Position numbers and translations under genes: made by a program. From Pisaster brevispinus (lineage: Eukaryota; Echinodermata; Asteroidea; Forcipulatida; Asteriidae), in NCBI GenBank assembly GCA_023634235.1, contig JAMKCF010000015.1, forward strand, positions 3,325,698-3,389,697: a DNA stretch of 64,000 nt, written 5' to 3'. The first letter of the stretch is position 1. Every line of letters starts with the position of its first letter. The notes under the pieces were generated by a model. The model was not told the origin of the DNA. It saw nothing but the letters and a program-made list of their open reading frames with translations, and did no database searches. Of this stretch, positions 42,898 through 55,553 are shown piece after piece.

Positions 42898-43442
42898 AAC
42901 TTATAAGGTCAACCAAAATAAACCGTAGGGAGCTATTTTCATACTCAATGGGGCACTACGAAGAAACTTGTTGGAGCAATTAACACAGCCATAACTATCA
43001 AGAAAGAGAATAATTGAGTCAGTGACTGGACCCGGTGGGGCGTTGTAATTACAATGGAGACGTCTGTACGCCAGGCTCAAATTGAGTTATTTTCTTAGTG
43101 GGCATGGTGGTGAAGTTTTTTTTCTGATGGTAAACTGAACTCAACTCAACCCGTCTATAATAAAATGGTGGATAGCCTAGAAATAAAATGTTCTTATTTT
43201 TTGAAATTTTGTCAAAACAAGGGAATGGTAAAGGGACCATAGACGACTTCCTCCGTAAAAAAAACTTGCAGATTCAGTGGCAAGACGATGAGGGGAATAA
43301 TTTGAGTCTTGTCGCGCCCGTTTTCTGTGATAATACTTTTATTTTACACAAAAGATTAGTTGTTCCTTTTACTTCATTCTCAAACTATTGTCTTTCGCGT
43401 TTGGTTGCTTGGCCTACTTTGACGAATGTGAACAACATCCCT

Positions 43443-43469
43443 CCCCCCCCCCCCCCCCGGGGGGGGGGG
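43443..43469. repeat. C16-G11 homopolymer block
   Basis: Sixteen C followed directly by eleven G. Length is likely uncertain in the assembly. Confidence 0.85.
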
Positions 43470-44260
43470 CTGGTGTGGTGGGATGTTCAGCTACAGACTC
43501 CGAACTAGTCGGTGTCTGTCGTTTGTCTCATGGAATAATAAACATTGCAACTTCTTGGAAGATCCAATGATTTACGCTCCTTCGGCCTAGCGGTGTACGA
43601 CAGTAAGATTGCATGCGTAATCGGTGGCTAAAATAAACACACTTTCAGGATTTCCCGCTAAATCAACCGTGATGCCAGATCCCGGGAACTATTTCTTTAA
43701 AATTCTTCTTCATCTTCTTCTTCTTCTTTAAAAGCAAAGTTTAGCTGGCCAACGTTAACAATTATGTCTCCTATACGAAACCGCTTCTTGAAAAAGGCTA
43801 TGAGCTTTTTTAAAACAGAATAATTGTTAAATAATTTGTAGTTATTTTATGTCTTCTATTCTAAGGGCACTGCATGCGTTGGCTTGCTAGGATGGCGCCT
43901 CCACCAATTGTCTTTTAAACTGTGTTGTGTATAAAGGATGGAAATACATGTTATAATAATAATAATGAATATTTAATTCAATCCCAGAGACAGTTTTAGT
44001 TTGACTGGACAATGAGGTAGCCTGTAAGCTTCTATAATGAAGCAAGTAGGAGTGCCCAAGCAAGTATACCAATGTACCGGCATTTCGATTTGAGAGTTTG
44101 CAAGTTTTTCGAGAGTTCTTGAAAGTATACTATTTTATATTATTTTTAATTGTATAGTTGTGTGTTTGTATATACACTCACCGTAAACATAGGTCTATTA
44201 CTTGCGTCACGTTGAACTGATTTGGGAAGAAAATAGCAGGCCCCAAAAAGGTGGGAGAAA

Positions 44261-44286
44261 CAAAACAAACAAACAAACAAACAAAC
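44261..44286. repeat. (AAAC)n microsatellite
   Basis: Six to seven AAAC units. Confidence 0.9.
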
Positions 44287-47200
44287 ATTTAAAAAAACAC
44301 GTTTCCGGTATATGCATTAATAATAGCATAACACGCATTGTGTTTGATGTTGCGTGTTGTCTTTTCGTTAATGTGAATGAAGGATTCATAAACTATGACT
44401 GCGGAAGGATAACCTTTAACCTTTGGCTATGATGATACTCCCATTGTTTGTTCCTTGCTGTATAAACAATTGGGAATACCTGCAGGGTTCGGCTAATGCT
44501 TTGCTTTGATCCCGCAAAAAAAGGCACCGCATCCTTAACCCAGTGGTTGGACGCCGTTTTAGATTGAGGATCTATTTATTGAGTCTGGTTGGAAAATAAA
44601 TCAGCACGATTGCTGATAAATTTAACAGATATTGGTCACCGGAATACGCGATCGTAGGTCCGCTTCCCATCGGCCTTGTTGTTGCGTGCCAGGGTGACTG
44701 CCGGAACGGGAAATCGTCGGTCGTTTCCCCCCGAGCGCGTTGACTGAGAGCTCGATATGGTGTCCCGTGTATGACTAAAACACCGTAGTCCAACCGCAGT
44801 CCGTGGGAGCGGACACTCTGAAGTGGGCTCAACAAAAACAACAAAAAATGGTCACAACATCCAATTGTCCTTGGTGGAGAGCCACCTTGTGTGATCGACG
44901 AGGGACCCACGGTTATTTTAAGAAACTTGCCCACGCACTGGTTTATTCTTAGCAAACCATGTTGTAAGTCAAATGTTACAAACACTGCGGATTATACAAT
45001 AGATTTCTTTATTAAACTACCGGAAAAGTTGCATTAATTCAATCGAGCTTTCTGGGTTGGAGATTATCCGACCATAATCAAGTTAAAGTGATACCTCAAA
45101 ACCGCAGGGGAAAAAACTACCAACTGCACCATTTCATTCGACATTTTACTATTCTAAATTCAGATTATTCTAAATGCAATCCAGAAAATAAATCGATAGA
45201 TGTAAAGGGTGCCGCAGGTTGCCAGGCTCCCAAGGACGTGATCCAGTTTTCCCCCTTATTAGTCAAGGAATCATTCACACTTAACCTATAGACGCCTCAG
45301 TCATTGACCTACTACTACAGTCTGTCTCATGGTGAGACCGCACCCCCATTTTAATCCAAATGAAGGTGTACTGGTGAGTTTGACGGGTCCAACCTAGGAC
45401 TGAAGATCAAGACTTTTTTTTCTCTTTCTTCTCTCTCAAATTAACCACTCCTCGTCGCAGTCAGCGCCCAGCTGCGACAGCCAGCAACGAGGGCCAGTCC
45501 CGCTCGTTGGATCACACCCTACCGTCTTCACTGCATGGTGCGCCCAAAAGAATAACAACAAAAAACCCTTTATCGCCGTAAATAATTACGATAAAGTAAT
45601 TAACAACACTTCAGTCCGAAATTACCCAAAGTGTCATTATTATACGTTGACCTGAGAGCTGTCAAGATTTATTTGGAAATGTTGACGTTAGGTCAACATG
45701 ACGAAAATAATATAGAGAACAAAAAAGTAGGACAGGCGGGTATCGTTTTGATGTGCGCACTTATTGTGAAGTAAGGCCTATATGGGAAAAGGGTACAAGA
45801 CACGATTTGGTGTTTGACTTTCTGTTTCTAGTAATGACCATGTAAACTGTGACGTCACATGTTTAAAAAAAAAGAGCCACAGCTCAATGGAAGAAAACGT
45901 TAAATCTGATATTTTATGGTGCTCGCATTTAATACTAAGTTTTATCAACTTTTGTTATGAAGAAAGGGGGCACATCTTATAACGAGTACAGCTGTTGACT
46001 TTATAACTCTTGCATTTATGCGGGAAATTATGACAGAAATTGTAAACATTTCCCATATGAGCGGTACAGTATTTTGCCTGCCACAAATATCCCAGAAAAG
46101 GTCACCCATTTTGTAAGCAAATGTTAAATGGTCTATACAGTTGTTAAAGGCAAAATTTACTAACCCCGGTGAAAATAAAGAATAATTTAAGGACGCGACA
46201 GACGTCATTTTTTTATAAAGGATGTTTAGATAAGCGCTTCGTTGCAGCGAATGGAAGTCTAATCTTCTTTTCCACTGCCGGGTTTCCGTGAAAGTAGTTG
46301 GCATTTTGATTGATTCCCAGCTCGAGGAAGGATTTCTGCGGCTTACGAACCATCTATACTGCATCCGAATACATTCATAACGAAACGAATGTCAGATTTT
46401 AAAGGCAGGGTATATTTTTGGTAATTGTTGAAGAACAGAAAATACAAACTGTGAAAGTTAAGTCTCAATTGGTCATCAGAGTTGCAAGAAAATAATGAAA
46501 GAAGAAAACACACTTGTTGCATTGAATTGTGTGTTTTCAGATGCCTGAGAAAGGCTTCATGCCTGAAGCATTTCTCGGATTCAATTTTTTTTTGGGGGGG
46601 GGTGAAAAAATGGCCTCTTTCTCTAAAACTACATTATTTCAAAGGGGGACTGTTTCTAACAAGTTTTTATAGTGTCAACAGCTCTTCAGTGCTCTTTACC
46701 AAGAGAGTTTTTATGTTCGGTATTTTGTGGAGTAATTCCAATCGGGCGCATTATTTGTATAGATTTAATTGGTGACCACTCTAGTTCAAATCATCAACAT
46801 TCCACGCTAAAAAACAGGTCAAGTGTGACTTTTAAAAGCTTCCATCCAAATTGTTGTAAATCATTTTGATGACACGCCTTGGCCGTTTTTTTGTTTTGGC
46901 AGTGGTTCCATTTTTTCCGAAGAGCTAACTGACACAAAAAGAAAAGTCTGTTTGGTTTTTTTATGGAACGTTGTCCCAGTTTGAAGAGACAAACTAATAT
47001 TGCAGGACTATTTGAGTTTCACTTATCAGGGTCAACGACCTTCAGACTTCGGCAATTAAAACTGAGTTATCGCTTCACACTTTTATCGGTCCGTATACGC
47101 GTGTACAAACACACCCGTGTCCCAATTAATTTGCCAAACCCTCTTCGCAGACTCTCCTCAGAGCCAAGAAAGTAATACGGCCCCAAGCAAAACAACCGTT

Positions 47201-48062
47201 CTGAAAACATCAACAAACAACCACTTTCTTACCCCATTGTTTCTCGACTCTTAAAGGCCGGGTTTTAAAGTTTTACGAGCGAGTCAATGGAAGCACGGTG
47301 TTTATTTAAGTTTTCTGGTCCGAACAGAACCGCAACATTTGGTATTTTCACCGCGTTGATTTAATGGAATACTTTTTGCGATGCTTTGGTCGAGCGGACT
47401 CTGAATTCAAGAGATAAAATACCAACAGCTTAGATTTATTTGGAGGCGATTTTACCTTGAGTTGTCAGTAAAAAAAGGGTTCAGTCCTTATTTCTTGGTA
47501 ACGCGGTCTCAACAGCCCAATCAGGTCACGCCTAACTAGGAATTGGCTTCCATTCGTTAAAACTGAACTGGGACCCCGAGTCAAAACATTGGCTACTTCA
47601 CCCATTGCGACGGTAAAACTTTCCCTAAAAATAGTATAAAACCAGATTCAATTGGAAGAAAAAAACAATCAGTAGACCCCAAAACAATACTATAGGCCTA
47701 AAGACAATTCCACCGTACCAAGCTAAAAATACAGTCAAGCATCAGACCTTAAATAAATGGGTAAACAGAATAATAATAATAATTAAACTAGAAATACCAA
47801 TAAATAATAACAAAAAACATTTCATTCTCACTAATGAGCAGCTGAATTCAGAATATGAATAAAAAAACACCGTCCACTTCACCTATTGCTAGCCTTTGAA
47901 TTCATCTTGATTGGCCTTGGGTGAAGAGTTCTTGAAGGTGCCGACTCCATTGTTTTGCTGTGTGTTATTATTTTAAAACGTCTATTTAGAAAAAAACATA
48001 TACAATTTAGTTTTGTAGTTAGACTTATGGAAGTTATGGACAAGTTTTTGTCGCGGTGCATG

Positions 48063-48116
48063 CTCTCGCGCGACTCTCGCGCGTAGCAGCGGTCTTGCGA
48101 GAGTCGAGTTGCGAGA
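48063..48116. repeat. GC-rich hairpin
   Basis: CTCTCGCGCGACTCTCGC mirrors GCGAGAGTCGAGTTGCGAGA with a small internal bulge. Confidence 0.65.
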
Positions 48117-48795
48117 GAGCCGTTTAGCTGCCAACGCCACAAACATAGCCACAAGTCTATAGTTGAAATCGCTTATACTTTCACAAAGTATACCACTGAT
48201 GTGTTTTTACTTCTTCTAAATCCCCCAACCCCCCAGCTGTGAGTCAGACATAACACCTGTGCAGGCCATGTGCCAAAGGGTGTGTTTAATTATTAATCCA
48301 CCTGGACCAGGTTCCATTAAAAACACTACCAGAAATCGCCAGGGTACCAGGGACGCGTTTCAATCAAACAGTAAGTTCAGTAAGTGTACTATATAGGGGC
48401 CTAGGTGCAAAATTCAACTGGATATTATTTCGACACTGAGATAAGTGGGGGTGTAGATCAAGTTCAGTGTGACCCGTTTATTTTCAAAAGCTGACCCCCC
48501 AGCCTCTCCTATAAAAGGAGAGGCTTGGTTAGGATTTTCAAGCTCTTCGGTGGGGAACAATCATCTGTCAACGACACTGTGACTGTGCCGCTCCTTACTT
48601 GATTTGAAGAGGCTATACCCACACTGAAGTTTATTTCTTTGGTCTGGGTATTTGCCAAAATAGACCATCGGTCGAGATCCAGATGATTAACAGAACTGAA
48701 TACTAAGGTGAAGGTAATTGATTAAAATGAATACTAAGGTGAAGTAATTTTAGCACCACACTAATGGGGGGGGGGGCACAATATTGTCGCATTTA

Positions 48796-49200
48796 AAGGA
48801 AATGTATACGTTCGGTAATCACACTTAAAATCAATGGCAATACAACTTATTGGTTAGAAGCCTACAGCAGCTTTCGATAGTAAAAAGCATTTTGAGAAGC
48901 CTTTCACTTCGAGGTAATGTGGTTTTGTAAAAAGATATCAGTTTTTATGTCCCAAAATTTGAATCTGAGAAGCGTTACTGTCAGAAACGTTTCTCAGATT
49001 GTGTATTCCTAGTAGGGATTAGTCTTCCTGCGTGGACATATTCGCTCCGAGTTTTTGGCGATACCTCAAAAACGCGACCACCTTTTGAAATGAAATTTTG
49101 CAAACAAATAGTTAGTGGCCTGACGTTTCGACCCTAGCAGAGTCTTTCTCGAAGGCTAAAACAAACAAATGAAATTTTCACAGGTTAGTTTTATTGTATG
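48796..49200. repeat. Interspersed repeat with an internal hairpin
   Basis: Holds a 15-bp hairpin at 48962-49000 (AATCTGAGAAGCGTT with AACGTTTCTCAGATT) and motifs AATCACAC, GAGGTAATGTGGTTTTG, GTTTCGACCC and GAAATTTTCACAGGTTAG. Part of the hairpin arm (AAACGTTTCTCAGATTG) recurs near 9638. It looks like a non-autonomous element; the borders are uncertain. Confidence 0.5.
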
Positions 49201-50725
49201 TATACTACATTTATATAGGATTAAAACAATTGAACCGGGAGTCCAGAAACCAAAGGTCTACTTTGCCATTAATAAATCAAAAGCTTCATCAAGAAGTTTG
49301 TATGTATCTGACCGATGCATTAAACAGTCTTGAATGTCGGCGGCGGTTGAACACTTTCTCTGAAGGATGAGAGTTGGGGCAAGAGCAATGACCTCGGTAT
49401 CTATGATAAATCTTATTCCGAGAATTGTCTACAAGATTGGTACCAGATTGTCTAGAGATTGGTATCACCCAAAAGTCGGTGGGAAAAAAATGCAAAGGCG
49501 GATGGGTTGATAAATAATACTACCCCCCCCCCCCGACCCACCCAAAGAAAATAAAATGTCTTCTTCGGTCTTGGACAACAGGGACTCAACAACAGCACTG
49601 CTTTGCTCCTGCTTGCCCCCCCCCCCCCATCCCATCTCAATGAAAATGTCTGGTTACGCAATTGGAAATTTAACCCACATGCAGGCGTTTGCCTCGCCTC
49701 TCATTGAAGTGAATAATAAACGCAGAACGAGGCAGGAAATTGCCGAACCTAGAATCCAAAGCAAATAACAAAAAATAATCCCAACATCGGAAATACAACA
49801 TCTACAAAAGAAAGAATCGAAAGTTACTTGTAACTCCATAGTGACATTTTTTGCCATTGTAGTTGTATATCACATGTTGGGTTTTTGTTTGTTTCTGATT
49901 TTTAAAGTTTGTTTGTGTCTTTTTTCTCACAAACATTTTCAAACCAGTTTGAGATTTCAATCGATCCGAATACCTGTAAGTGTTATTAAATCACAAAGGG
50001 ACAAACATTGCTGGAATTTCAAGTATGAACGCACAAATTCATTCAATTCACCTCTTGAATATGAAAATGAAACAGCCATACCAATGTATTGTACGCAAAA
50101 CTTATGCATGCGTGTCCACGACCTTATATAAGTGCTTAAAGTTAAAGAAGTAAAGAAAATGTTTGTTGCGTTTTACTGAAGAGTTTCACTTTTGAATTAG
50201 ACTGATCCGGGATGACATCACATCCAGGCAATTTAGAATTACTTTTCGGAATTCCAGTTGTTCTTCCAAGGAGACACGGGGACGATTCAGTTTACGACAA
50301 GAATCTAAAGTACTCGACTTTTAAAAGATTCTTTAAAACTGTTTATTTGTGACGTGGGCATCAGGGTCTGTCATGTCATGCTTAACCAGACGGTGGATAG
50401 GCCCTCCACCCCCACCCCCTTCGCTCAGAATGATCCCCCTCCTGCCCTTCCCCCTGAACGAAAGAAATGTAAGTTTCGATACATTAAATAGTACCCCTCC
50501 CAAATTATGTCTTTGCCCCCGCTTGCCCCCCCCCCCACACCATGAAAATGTCTGGTTATGCCAGTGAAACTCTATGTGGTTTAAACAAGACCGAGGGTGG
50601 TACATTTGTTCTATGTTCGGCTGCACAGTGGGGTAAACTTGGATAAACAGTTTAGTTAGGATGGTAATTAGGTTCCTTAATCAATTAAATGTTGCAATTA
50701 ATATTCCTTAAACCGTATGATGAAT

Positions 50726-51364
50726 ATGTGGCGAATAGTGGTGAGTATTGGGAGCAGTGGCAAGTAGTGGGGAGTATTGGTGAATAGTGGTGAGTAGTGG
50801 TGCGTATTGAGAACAGTGGTGAGTAGTGGTGAGTATTGGCAAGTGGTGGCAAGGTGTATTAGTGTGTAGTGGGGAGTATAAGCGAGTAGCGGTGAGTATT
50901 GGGAGCAGTGGCGAGTAGTGGTGAGTAGTGGTGAGTATTGGGAACAGTGGCTAGTAGTGGCGAGTAGTGGTGAGTATTGGCAAGTGGTGGCAAGGTGCAT
51001 TCGTGTGTAGTGGTGAGTATAAGCGAGTAGTGGCGAGTAGTGCTGATAAGTGGTGAGTAGTGGCGAGTGTTTGTATGTATTGGTAAGTAGTGGCGAGTGT
51101 TTGTGTGTATTGGTGAGTAGTGGCGAGTAGTGATACGTATTAATGTGTAGTGGTGAGTAGTGGCGAGTAGTGGTGAGTAGTGGCGAGTAGTGGCGAGTAG
51201 TGGTATGTATTAGTGTGTAGTGGCGAGTAGTGGCGAGTAGTGGTATGTATTAGTGTGTAGTGGTGAGTAGTGGCGAGTAGTGGTATGTATTAGTGTGTAG
51301 TGGTGAGTAGTGGCGAGTAGTGGTGAGTAGTGGTATGTTTCAGTATGTAGTGTTGAGTAGTAGT
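50726..51364. repeat. 10-bp-period minisatellite (about 64 units)
   Basis: Units of the type GTGGTGAGTA, GTGGCGAGTA, GTGGTATGTA and TTAGTGTGTA. The right half shows a higher-order 40-bp period. Open frames across it are artefacts of the repeat. Confidence 0.95.
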
Positions 51365-52249
51365 TCGACTGAGTTATGAGAACTCAAGACTACTTGCATC
51401 CTGTCAAAAAAGTCTTGTTGTTTTTTAGAGAATTACACGAGTACCTATGACGTTCATCAATTCACTGCCAAGTTATAATTAAGCTTATTTGAAAATCTAA
51501 AGCATTTCGAAAGCAATTCAAGTTTCCAAACGGAAAGACGACTGCATAAGAAAACTCATGGAGTGTAACAAACAGCTAGCCAAATTGGATTATTGTTTAT
51601 GAAGCGCCAGCACGCGTCTCTATCTTGTGTTTTGTCTTTTGATGTGGTATTGAGGTTTTCTAGACTATGTTGTTATAAACTGTTAGAACCCTAAACGTCA
51701 CTTTAGGTCCGGAAACAAGTCTGTAAATAAAATCCACCAACCATTGTTTTCAAATGTGGACGCACTTTAAAGTATCGATGGGGTATGCCGATCACTGCAT
51801 GTTGATAGTGGATGAAGATTATCACAGATCAATGCGGTAAAACAATTTCCGATATCCTTATTATGACCATTGTCAATCAAGTATTTTAGGGTTGTTTTAC
51901 GTAGGTGGTAATTACTTCGACGAAACACAATACGTCCACAGCGGTGATGTCCTTGTTTATTGTTATCGACACATTGAAAAACAACAATTAATTAGTAATG
52001 ATTGTAAAGCAGTTACAGGAAATTTTCTGACCAACTGCTGGCTTGTCACTAGGGTAACAAAAGATAGTCATTTCCAATATGGAATTGCAAGAGCAGTTTT
52101 TAAGTAGCCCTGAACCACCACTCTTCAAGGTGGGTGGGGGTGGGGGTGGGGGATGCGGGGTGTATGAGGGGTGCACCCAAATACATCTATCTGTGAGTGG
52201 TTTTTTTTCTTCGCAACAATAGTATAGGTATTAAAATACTATATTGGTA

Positions 52250-52609
52250 TAAGGGATAACAAAAACTATTGGTTAATTTTAGTCTGAAAGCTTACTGATT
52301 ATGAAGTTCACTACGACAAAAAAATTTCTGTGAAACATTTCCCTCTGAAATGAAGTCATATTTCGAGAAAACTGTGTCTGAAAAAAATAAACGCAACAGC
52401 TGAGTTTGGTTGTTACCAACAAAAATAAGGACGATGTGTTTACATGCTGAAAATTGTTCATGCTTTTCACTAGTTTCTCCTGACTCACACATCGGATTTT
52501 AATCCCAAATTTTCACAGGTTTGTTATTACATGTATAATGGGTTATCACACAAAACATAAACACTGTCTGCGATTTTTTTTTTGTCAGCTCTACCAATCC
52601 TGTATAACA
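52250..52609. mobile_element. Inverted-repeat element, ACAGGATTGGTA family, copy 4 (inverted)
   Basis: Interior TTTAGTCTGAAAGCTTACTG and CACACAAAACATAAACACTG, right end CTACCAATCCTGTAT; the left terminus is diverged. Confidence 0.75.
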
Positions 52610-53159
52610 CCTTCGAGCAACTTTTCGCTAATCTCTCGGTATGACAGATTCCAACACGTTGACACATACCACGATCATGCCAAGTGTCGACACACGCCAA
52701 CATAATAAAATAAACATGTTGTGAACATTGATCCAGCACCTTCTGTCGGTGGGCTTTATAGAAGTAGTGTCCTGAAGGGAGGTTTACTGGGTCATTGAAC
52801 CAGGGAAGTTTGACCAGTGACCAGCGGGCAAGTTTTATTAGTCTTGATCTTTTTCTACTTTTTAAAATGATGGACGTAAATGAGTCACCATACCCTCTGT
52901 TAGAAATAGCGAGATTAGAGAAAGAGATGGTTATGTCAAAGCACCACCACCCCCCCCCCCCCAACACAAGGGCACACCCACCCACACACCCACACACTGG
53001 CACGTCACTGACATAAGGTAATGTTCTATCATAACTCGTCGACCTATCTTAAAATATTGTGTGATAAGTTTCAACCATGCATGGGTACACCATGGAGCAA
53101 AGAAACCGATCTTCTTTGTAGAGAGTATACTCCATTACTATCTAGAATAATTGGAGCCA

Positions 53160-53735
53160 GGAGGAGGACGGTGAGGGCGCTGTGTAACGTTTTATGGGCG
53201 CACCACCACAAGCGCCCCATAGCAAGCAACTATTGCTAAAACACTAAATATTCAAAGATATTTAAAACACTACTTAAAAGCATCTCAGCCTCTTTAAAAA
53301 AACAAATCAGGTATATTTTCTGACAACTAAACTTCATTTTTCTTTTCAATTGTAGTAGGTAGTAGTATGTTTGAAAATCATCTAAAGTGAAAACACTGGA
53401 GAGACAGACCCTATCTTGGAAAATGACCCAACACCTTTTGGGCAAATAATAGGAAAGTATGGCCATTTTTAGAGGGCTGGTGTATCCATATAACGGACCA
53501 TTTTTCAACAATCCATAAAAGTCATGACCTTCTAATCTTTGATTTACAGAAGTTGCGGGTTTGATTCACGGGGCTTAATGCTATAGCGCATGGTTTTCTA
53601 TAGTCCGCCCTTAGTTCACCACAACTGATTCCTGTCATAACGGAAGTTGGTGAACAGTTTAAGAATGTTTGCTGGAGCAGAGCAACATATCTTTCTTTTA
53701 AAAACGTGCAGACCAATAAATATTAATTGAAATCT
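53160..53735. repeat. Interspersed repeat of about 0.6 kb, copy 2
   Basis: Runs parallel to 23360-24050: GAGGGCGCTGTG, AAACTTCATTTTTCTTTTC, GGCCATTTTTAGAGGGCTGG, CTTTGATTTACAG. It ends just 3' of the proline-rich gene. Confidence 0.65.
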
Positions 53736-53784
53736 CAAACTGCATTAAATAGTCCACCTTTCCTTATTGAGGGCGCCCTTTGGG

Positions 53785-55044
53785 CTAATCACAAAACAAT
53801 ATTTCGATGAGATATTCTGGGAGTTCTCCCGCGCAGTCTTTAGCGCAATTACGACAGCACCCTTCATCTTCTGCATCAACCAGAGCGCCAGTTTTCCCAT
53901 CTCTAATCACAACCTCTTTCCCGTGAGTCTTGTTGTCCTTCCCCTCTGTCTTTGCTTCATTGACTGAAGCCTTCATGTTTCTTTTGGAATCTCTCAACCT
54001 CGGTCTCTCGGGAATTCTTAACTGCGGCTTCGCTGGTTCACTTTCTGTTGCTTGGTTCTTATGTATAACGAAATTTCCCAAGTCGATGTCAAGTATCACT
54101 GGCTGGAGTCTAATGACGTCACTTTTTCTATCCGCCTGTTTGTTCGAAGGACCAACCATATCTTGTTTGGGAGTGTTTTGGGGGAAAATGAAAGACTTTC
54201 TCGAAGGTTTTGGACTGATTGGTGGCGGTGGTACTTTTGATCTCTGAGGTTGTGTTGTAATCGGCTTTTGATGCGAATGCGGAAACGGGGCTAAGTCTAC
54301 CATAATAACCGGCGCCGAAACCTTACGATGTCCCGCTTGATTCCGTAGTCGTTGTTGACCAGTCAAGGATGCTTTTCGTGCCCGGAATTGATGCTCAGAG
54401 TCAAAAGGTCCCGAATAAGACCGACACCTGTTTTTACCGGCTGGATAACTTGGGTGTGCATTTGTTGGATTTACAGCAACGGGTTTTGCAAGGGGAGGAA
54501 AAACAAACTTGGATGCATTTTTGAGGGGAGATCGGGGGTTAATAGGAGGCTCGTGTCCTTCCGTTGTCCTTGATACTTCTTCACCTCTATGGCAACCGAG
54601 AAACTGCGTTCTGTCATCCATACTTTTATGTCTGACCCTTGCCCTGGAGGGCAGAGCAGTGGGCACATCAAGGTTGTTTGTAGATGACGATCTGTGTACT
54701 TGAAGAGCAGAAGGCGGCATCGGGCTTTCACGTCCGGAACGAGAACTGCAAATCAGTTCGGATGAGATACACGGCGAGGATCGATTTTTTGGGTTGAACT
54801 TTGAAACTGGCTGGGGCTCAGAATGACGAGATTTCAAGAGTCGTTTCGTTATCGGTGCTTGCTGTTGAGATACCGGAGGGGATGTCTGCTTCTGGAATAG
54901 TCTTGGGCTTAACGGGAGGTTTTCATGAGGGCCACCCGCTGGTAATTGACGAGCCGGTATCGCAAGTGGAGGAACTGGTGCAGGTCGCTTTGGCATGTTT
55001 ATATTTCCATGCTGTATGGATTCTACAGCTGTACTAGGTAACAT
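53785..55044 (-). CDS. Proline-rich, SH3-ligand-type protein of unknown family (419 aa)
   Basis: An uninterrupted minus-strand frame starts at the first ATG (AAAATGTTACC) and ends in TAG at 53785. It is rich in Pro, Ser, Arg and Lys with almost no predicted fold. PxxP clusters include KRPAPVPPLAIPARQLP near the N-terminus and KVPPPPISPKPSRKS in the middle. Basic-Ser motifs such as RHKSMDD, RKASLTG and RSSSTNN look like kinase or 14-3-3 sites. The C-terminus turns acidic, then ends in a small cysteine cluster (CCRNCAKDC). There is no signal peptide or TM, so a cytoplasmic scaffold binding SH3 proteins is a reasonable inference. I do not recognise the family. Codon use and length make chance unlikely. 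An upstream in-frame reading frame is described separately. Confidence 0.72.
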   Translation of the reverse strand: MLPSTAVESIQHGNINMPKRPAPVPPLAIPARQLPAGGPHENLPLSPRLFQKQTSPPVSQQQAPITKRLLKSRHSEPQPVSKFNPKNRSSPCISSELICSSRSGRESPMPPSALQVHRSSSTNNLDVPTALPSRARVRHKSMDDRTQFLGCHRGEEVSRTTEGHEPPINPRSPLKNASKFVFPPLAKPVAVNPTNAHPSYPAGKNRCRSYSGPFDSEHQFRARKASLTGQQRLRNQAGHRKVSAPVIMVDLAPFPHSHQKPITTQPQRSKVPPPPISPKPSRKSFIFPQNTPKQDMVGPSNKQADRKSDVIRLQPVILDIDLGNFVIHKNQATESEPAKPQLRIPERPRLRDSKRNMKASVNEAKTEGKDNKTHGKEVVIRDGKTGALVDAEDEGCCRNCAKDCAGELPEYLIEILFCD

Positions 55045-55065
55045 TTTTACGGATGATTCAACCAA

Positions 55066-55167
55066 TCAGGTTCGTTGCCGGGTACTGATTATGGGCATTG
55101 TGGGGAGAATTAAACCATCCAAACAGTAACCCTCACTTCTTCCATGAACGTTCCTCAAGTCCTCCAT
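55066..55167 (-). CDS. Upstream in-frame exon ending in TGA (uORF or interrupted N-terminus)
   Basis: After a strong acceptor (TTTTTTTCAG|ATG) 33 sense codons run in the same frame as the 419-codon protein and end in TGA, 21 nt before its ATG. They encode MEDLRNVHGRSEGYCLDGLI and a further 13 residues. With the exon at 56359-56397 this makes a 46-codon frame. It may be a regulatory uORF, a readthrough site, or an N-terminus broken by a nonsense mutation or sequence error. Confidence 0.45.
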   Translation of the reverse strand: MEDLRNVHGRSEGYCLDGLILPTMPIISTRQRT

Positions 55168-55304
55168 CTGAAAAAAACAAAATGTCTATATGCATAGATT
55201 CGTTTTCGGGTTGAACAAAGAAAACATTTCTAGAGCAGGGTCAGATACTCGTCAATCTGAATCAGGTATTCTGGATTAGTTTTAAAGTAAGTTGAAGAAA
55301 CAAT

Positions 55305-55553
55305 GACTAGAGTGGGACTAGAACCTGCTACCTCTGGATTAACGCGCCGGTGTAGCAGGAGATTCTGTCCCCCCGTACGGCAAACTGTGTAAAAACTTCT
55401 TCCGATAGCGCCCTCTTTTGAACCATCCTCCTCCAGCCCATGTTAATTTCCCATAGGGGGGGGGGGGGCAGAATCTCCGGGAGACATATTTCCCTGAGCA
55501 TAGAGCAAGGAACAGATTGAGACACCGACACGTACCAACTGAGCTATCTAGCC
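55305..55553 (-). pseudogene. tRNA-Asn-like sequence split by a fold-back insertion
   Basis: On the minus strand the first part reads GGCTAGATAGCTCAGTTGGTA (acceptor, D-arm and box A) in 21 bases, 55533-55553; about 175 bp later come the anticodon region GCGTTAATCC, box B GGTTCTAGTCC and acceptor TCTAGTC. The split lies after the D-loop. The intact relative is at 55943-56016, on the other strand. Confidence 0.6.
55358..55478. mobile_element. Fold-back insertion inside the tRNA-like sequence
   Basis: GGAGATTCTGTCCCCCC at the left mirrors GGGGGGCAGAATCTCC at the right around a core of about 85 bp containing AAGAGGGCGC-type sequence. Confidence 0.6.

Larger units (their letters stand above)
39158..53784. 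other. 14.6-kb intergenic region without recognised genes
   Basis: After the EGF gene promoter region there is no exon I can support up to the stop codon of the proline-rich gene. Repeats occupy much of it: MITEs at 41103 and 41250, a diverged duplication at 42566, a C/G tract at 43443, a large repeat at 48796, a minisatellite at 50726, a TIR element at 52250 and a 0.6-kb repeat at 53160. The longest open frames (for example minus 44572-44985) show no domain. Confidence 0.55.

Noticed and set aside
44572..44985. 137-codon minus-strand frame in GC-richer sequence
   Set aside because: No motif, no splice context and no support from the other strand; likely chance or repeat.
50698..51000. 100-codon minus-strand frame rich in Tyr/Ser/Leu
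   Set aside because: Artefact of the 10-bp minisatellite.
52527..53003. 158-codon minus-strand frame with cysteine/glycine-rich start
   Set aside because: Starts in a C/G-rich low-complexity run and ends in a TIR element; no domain.
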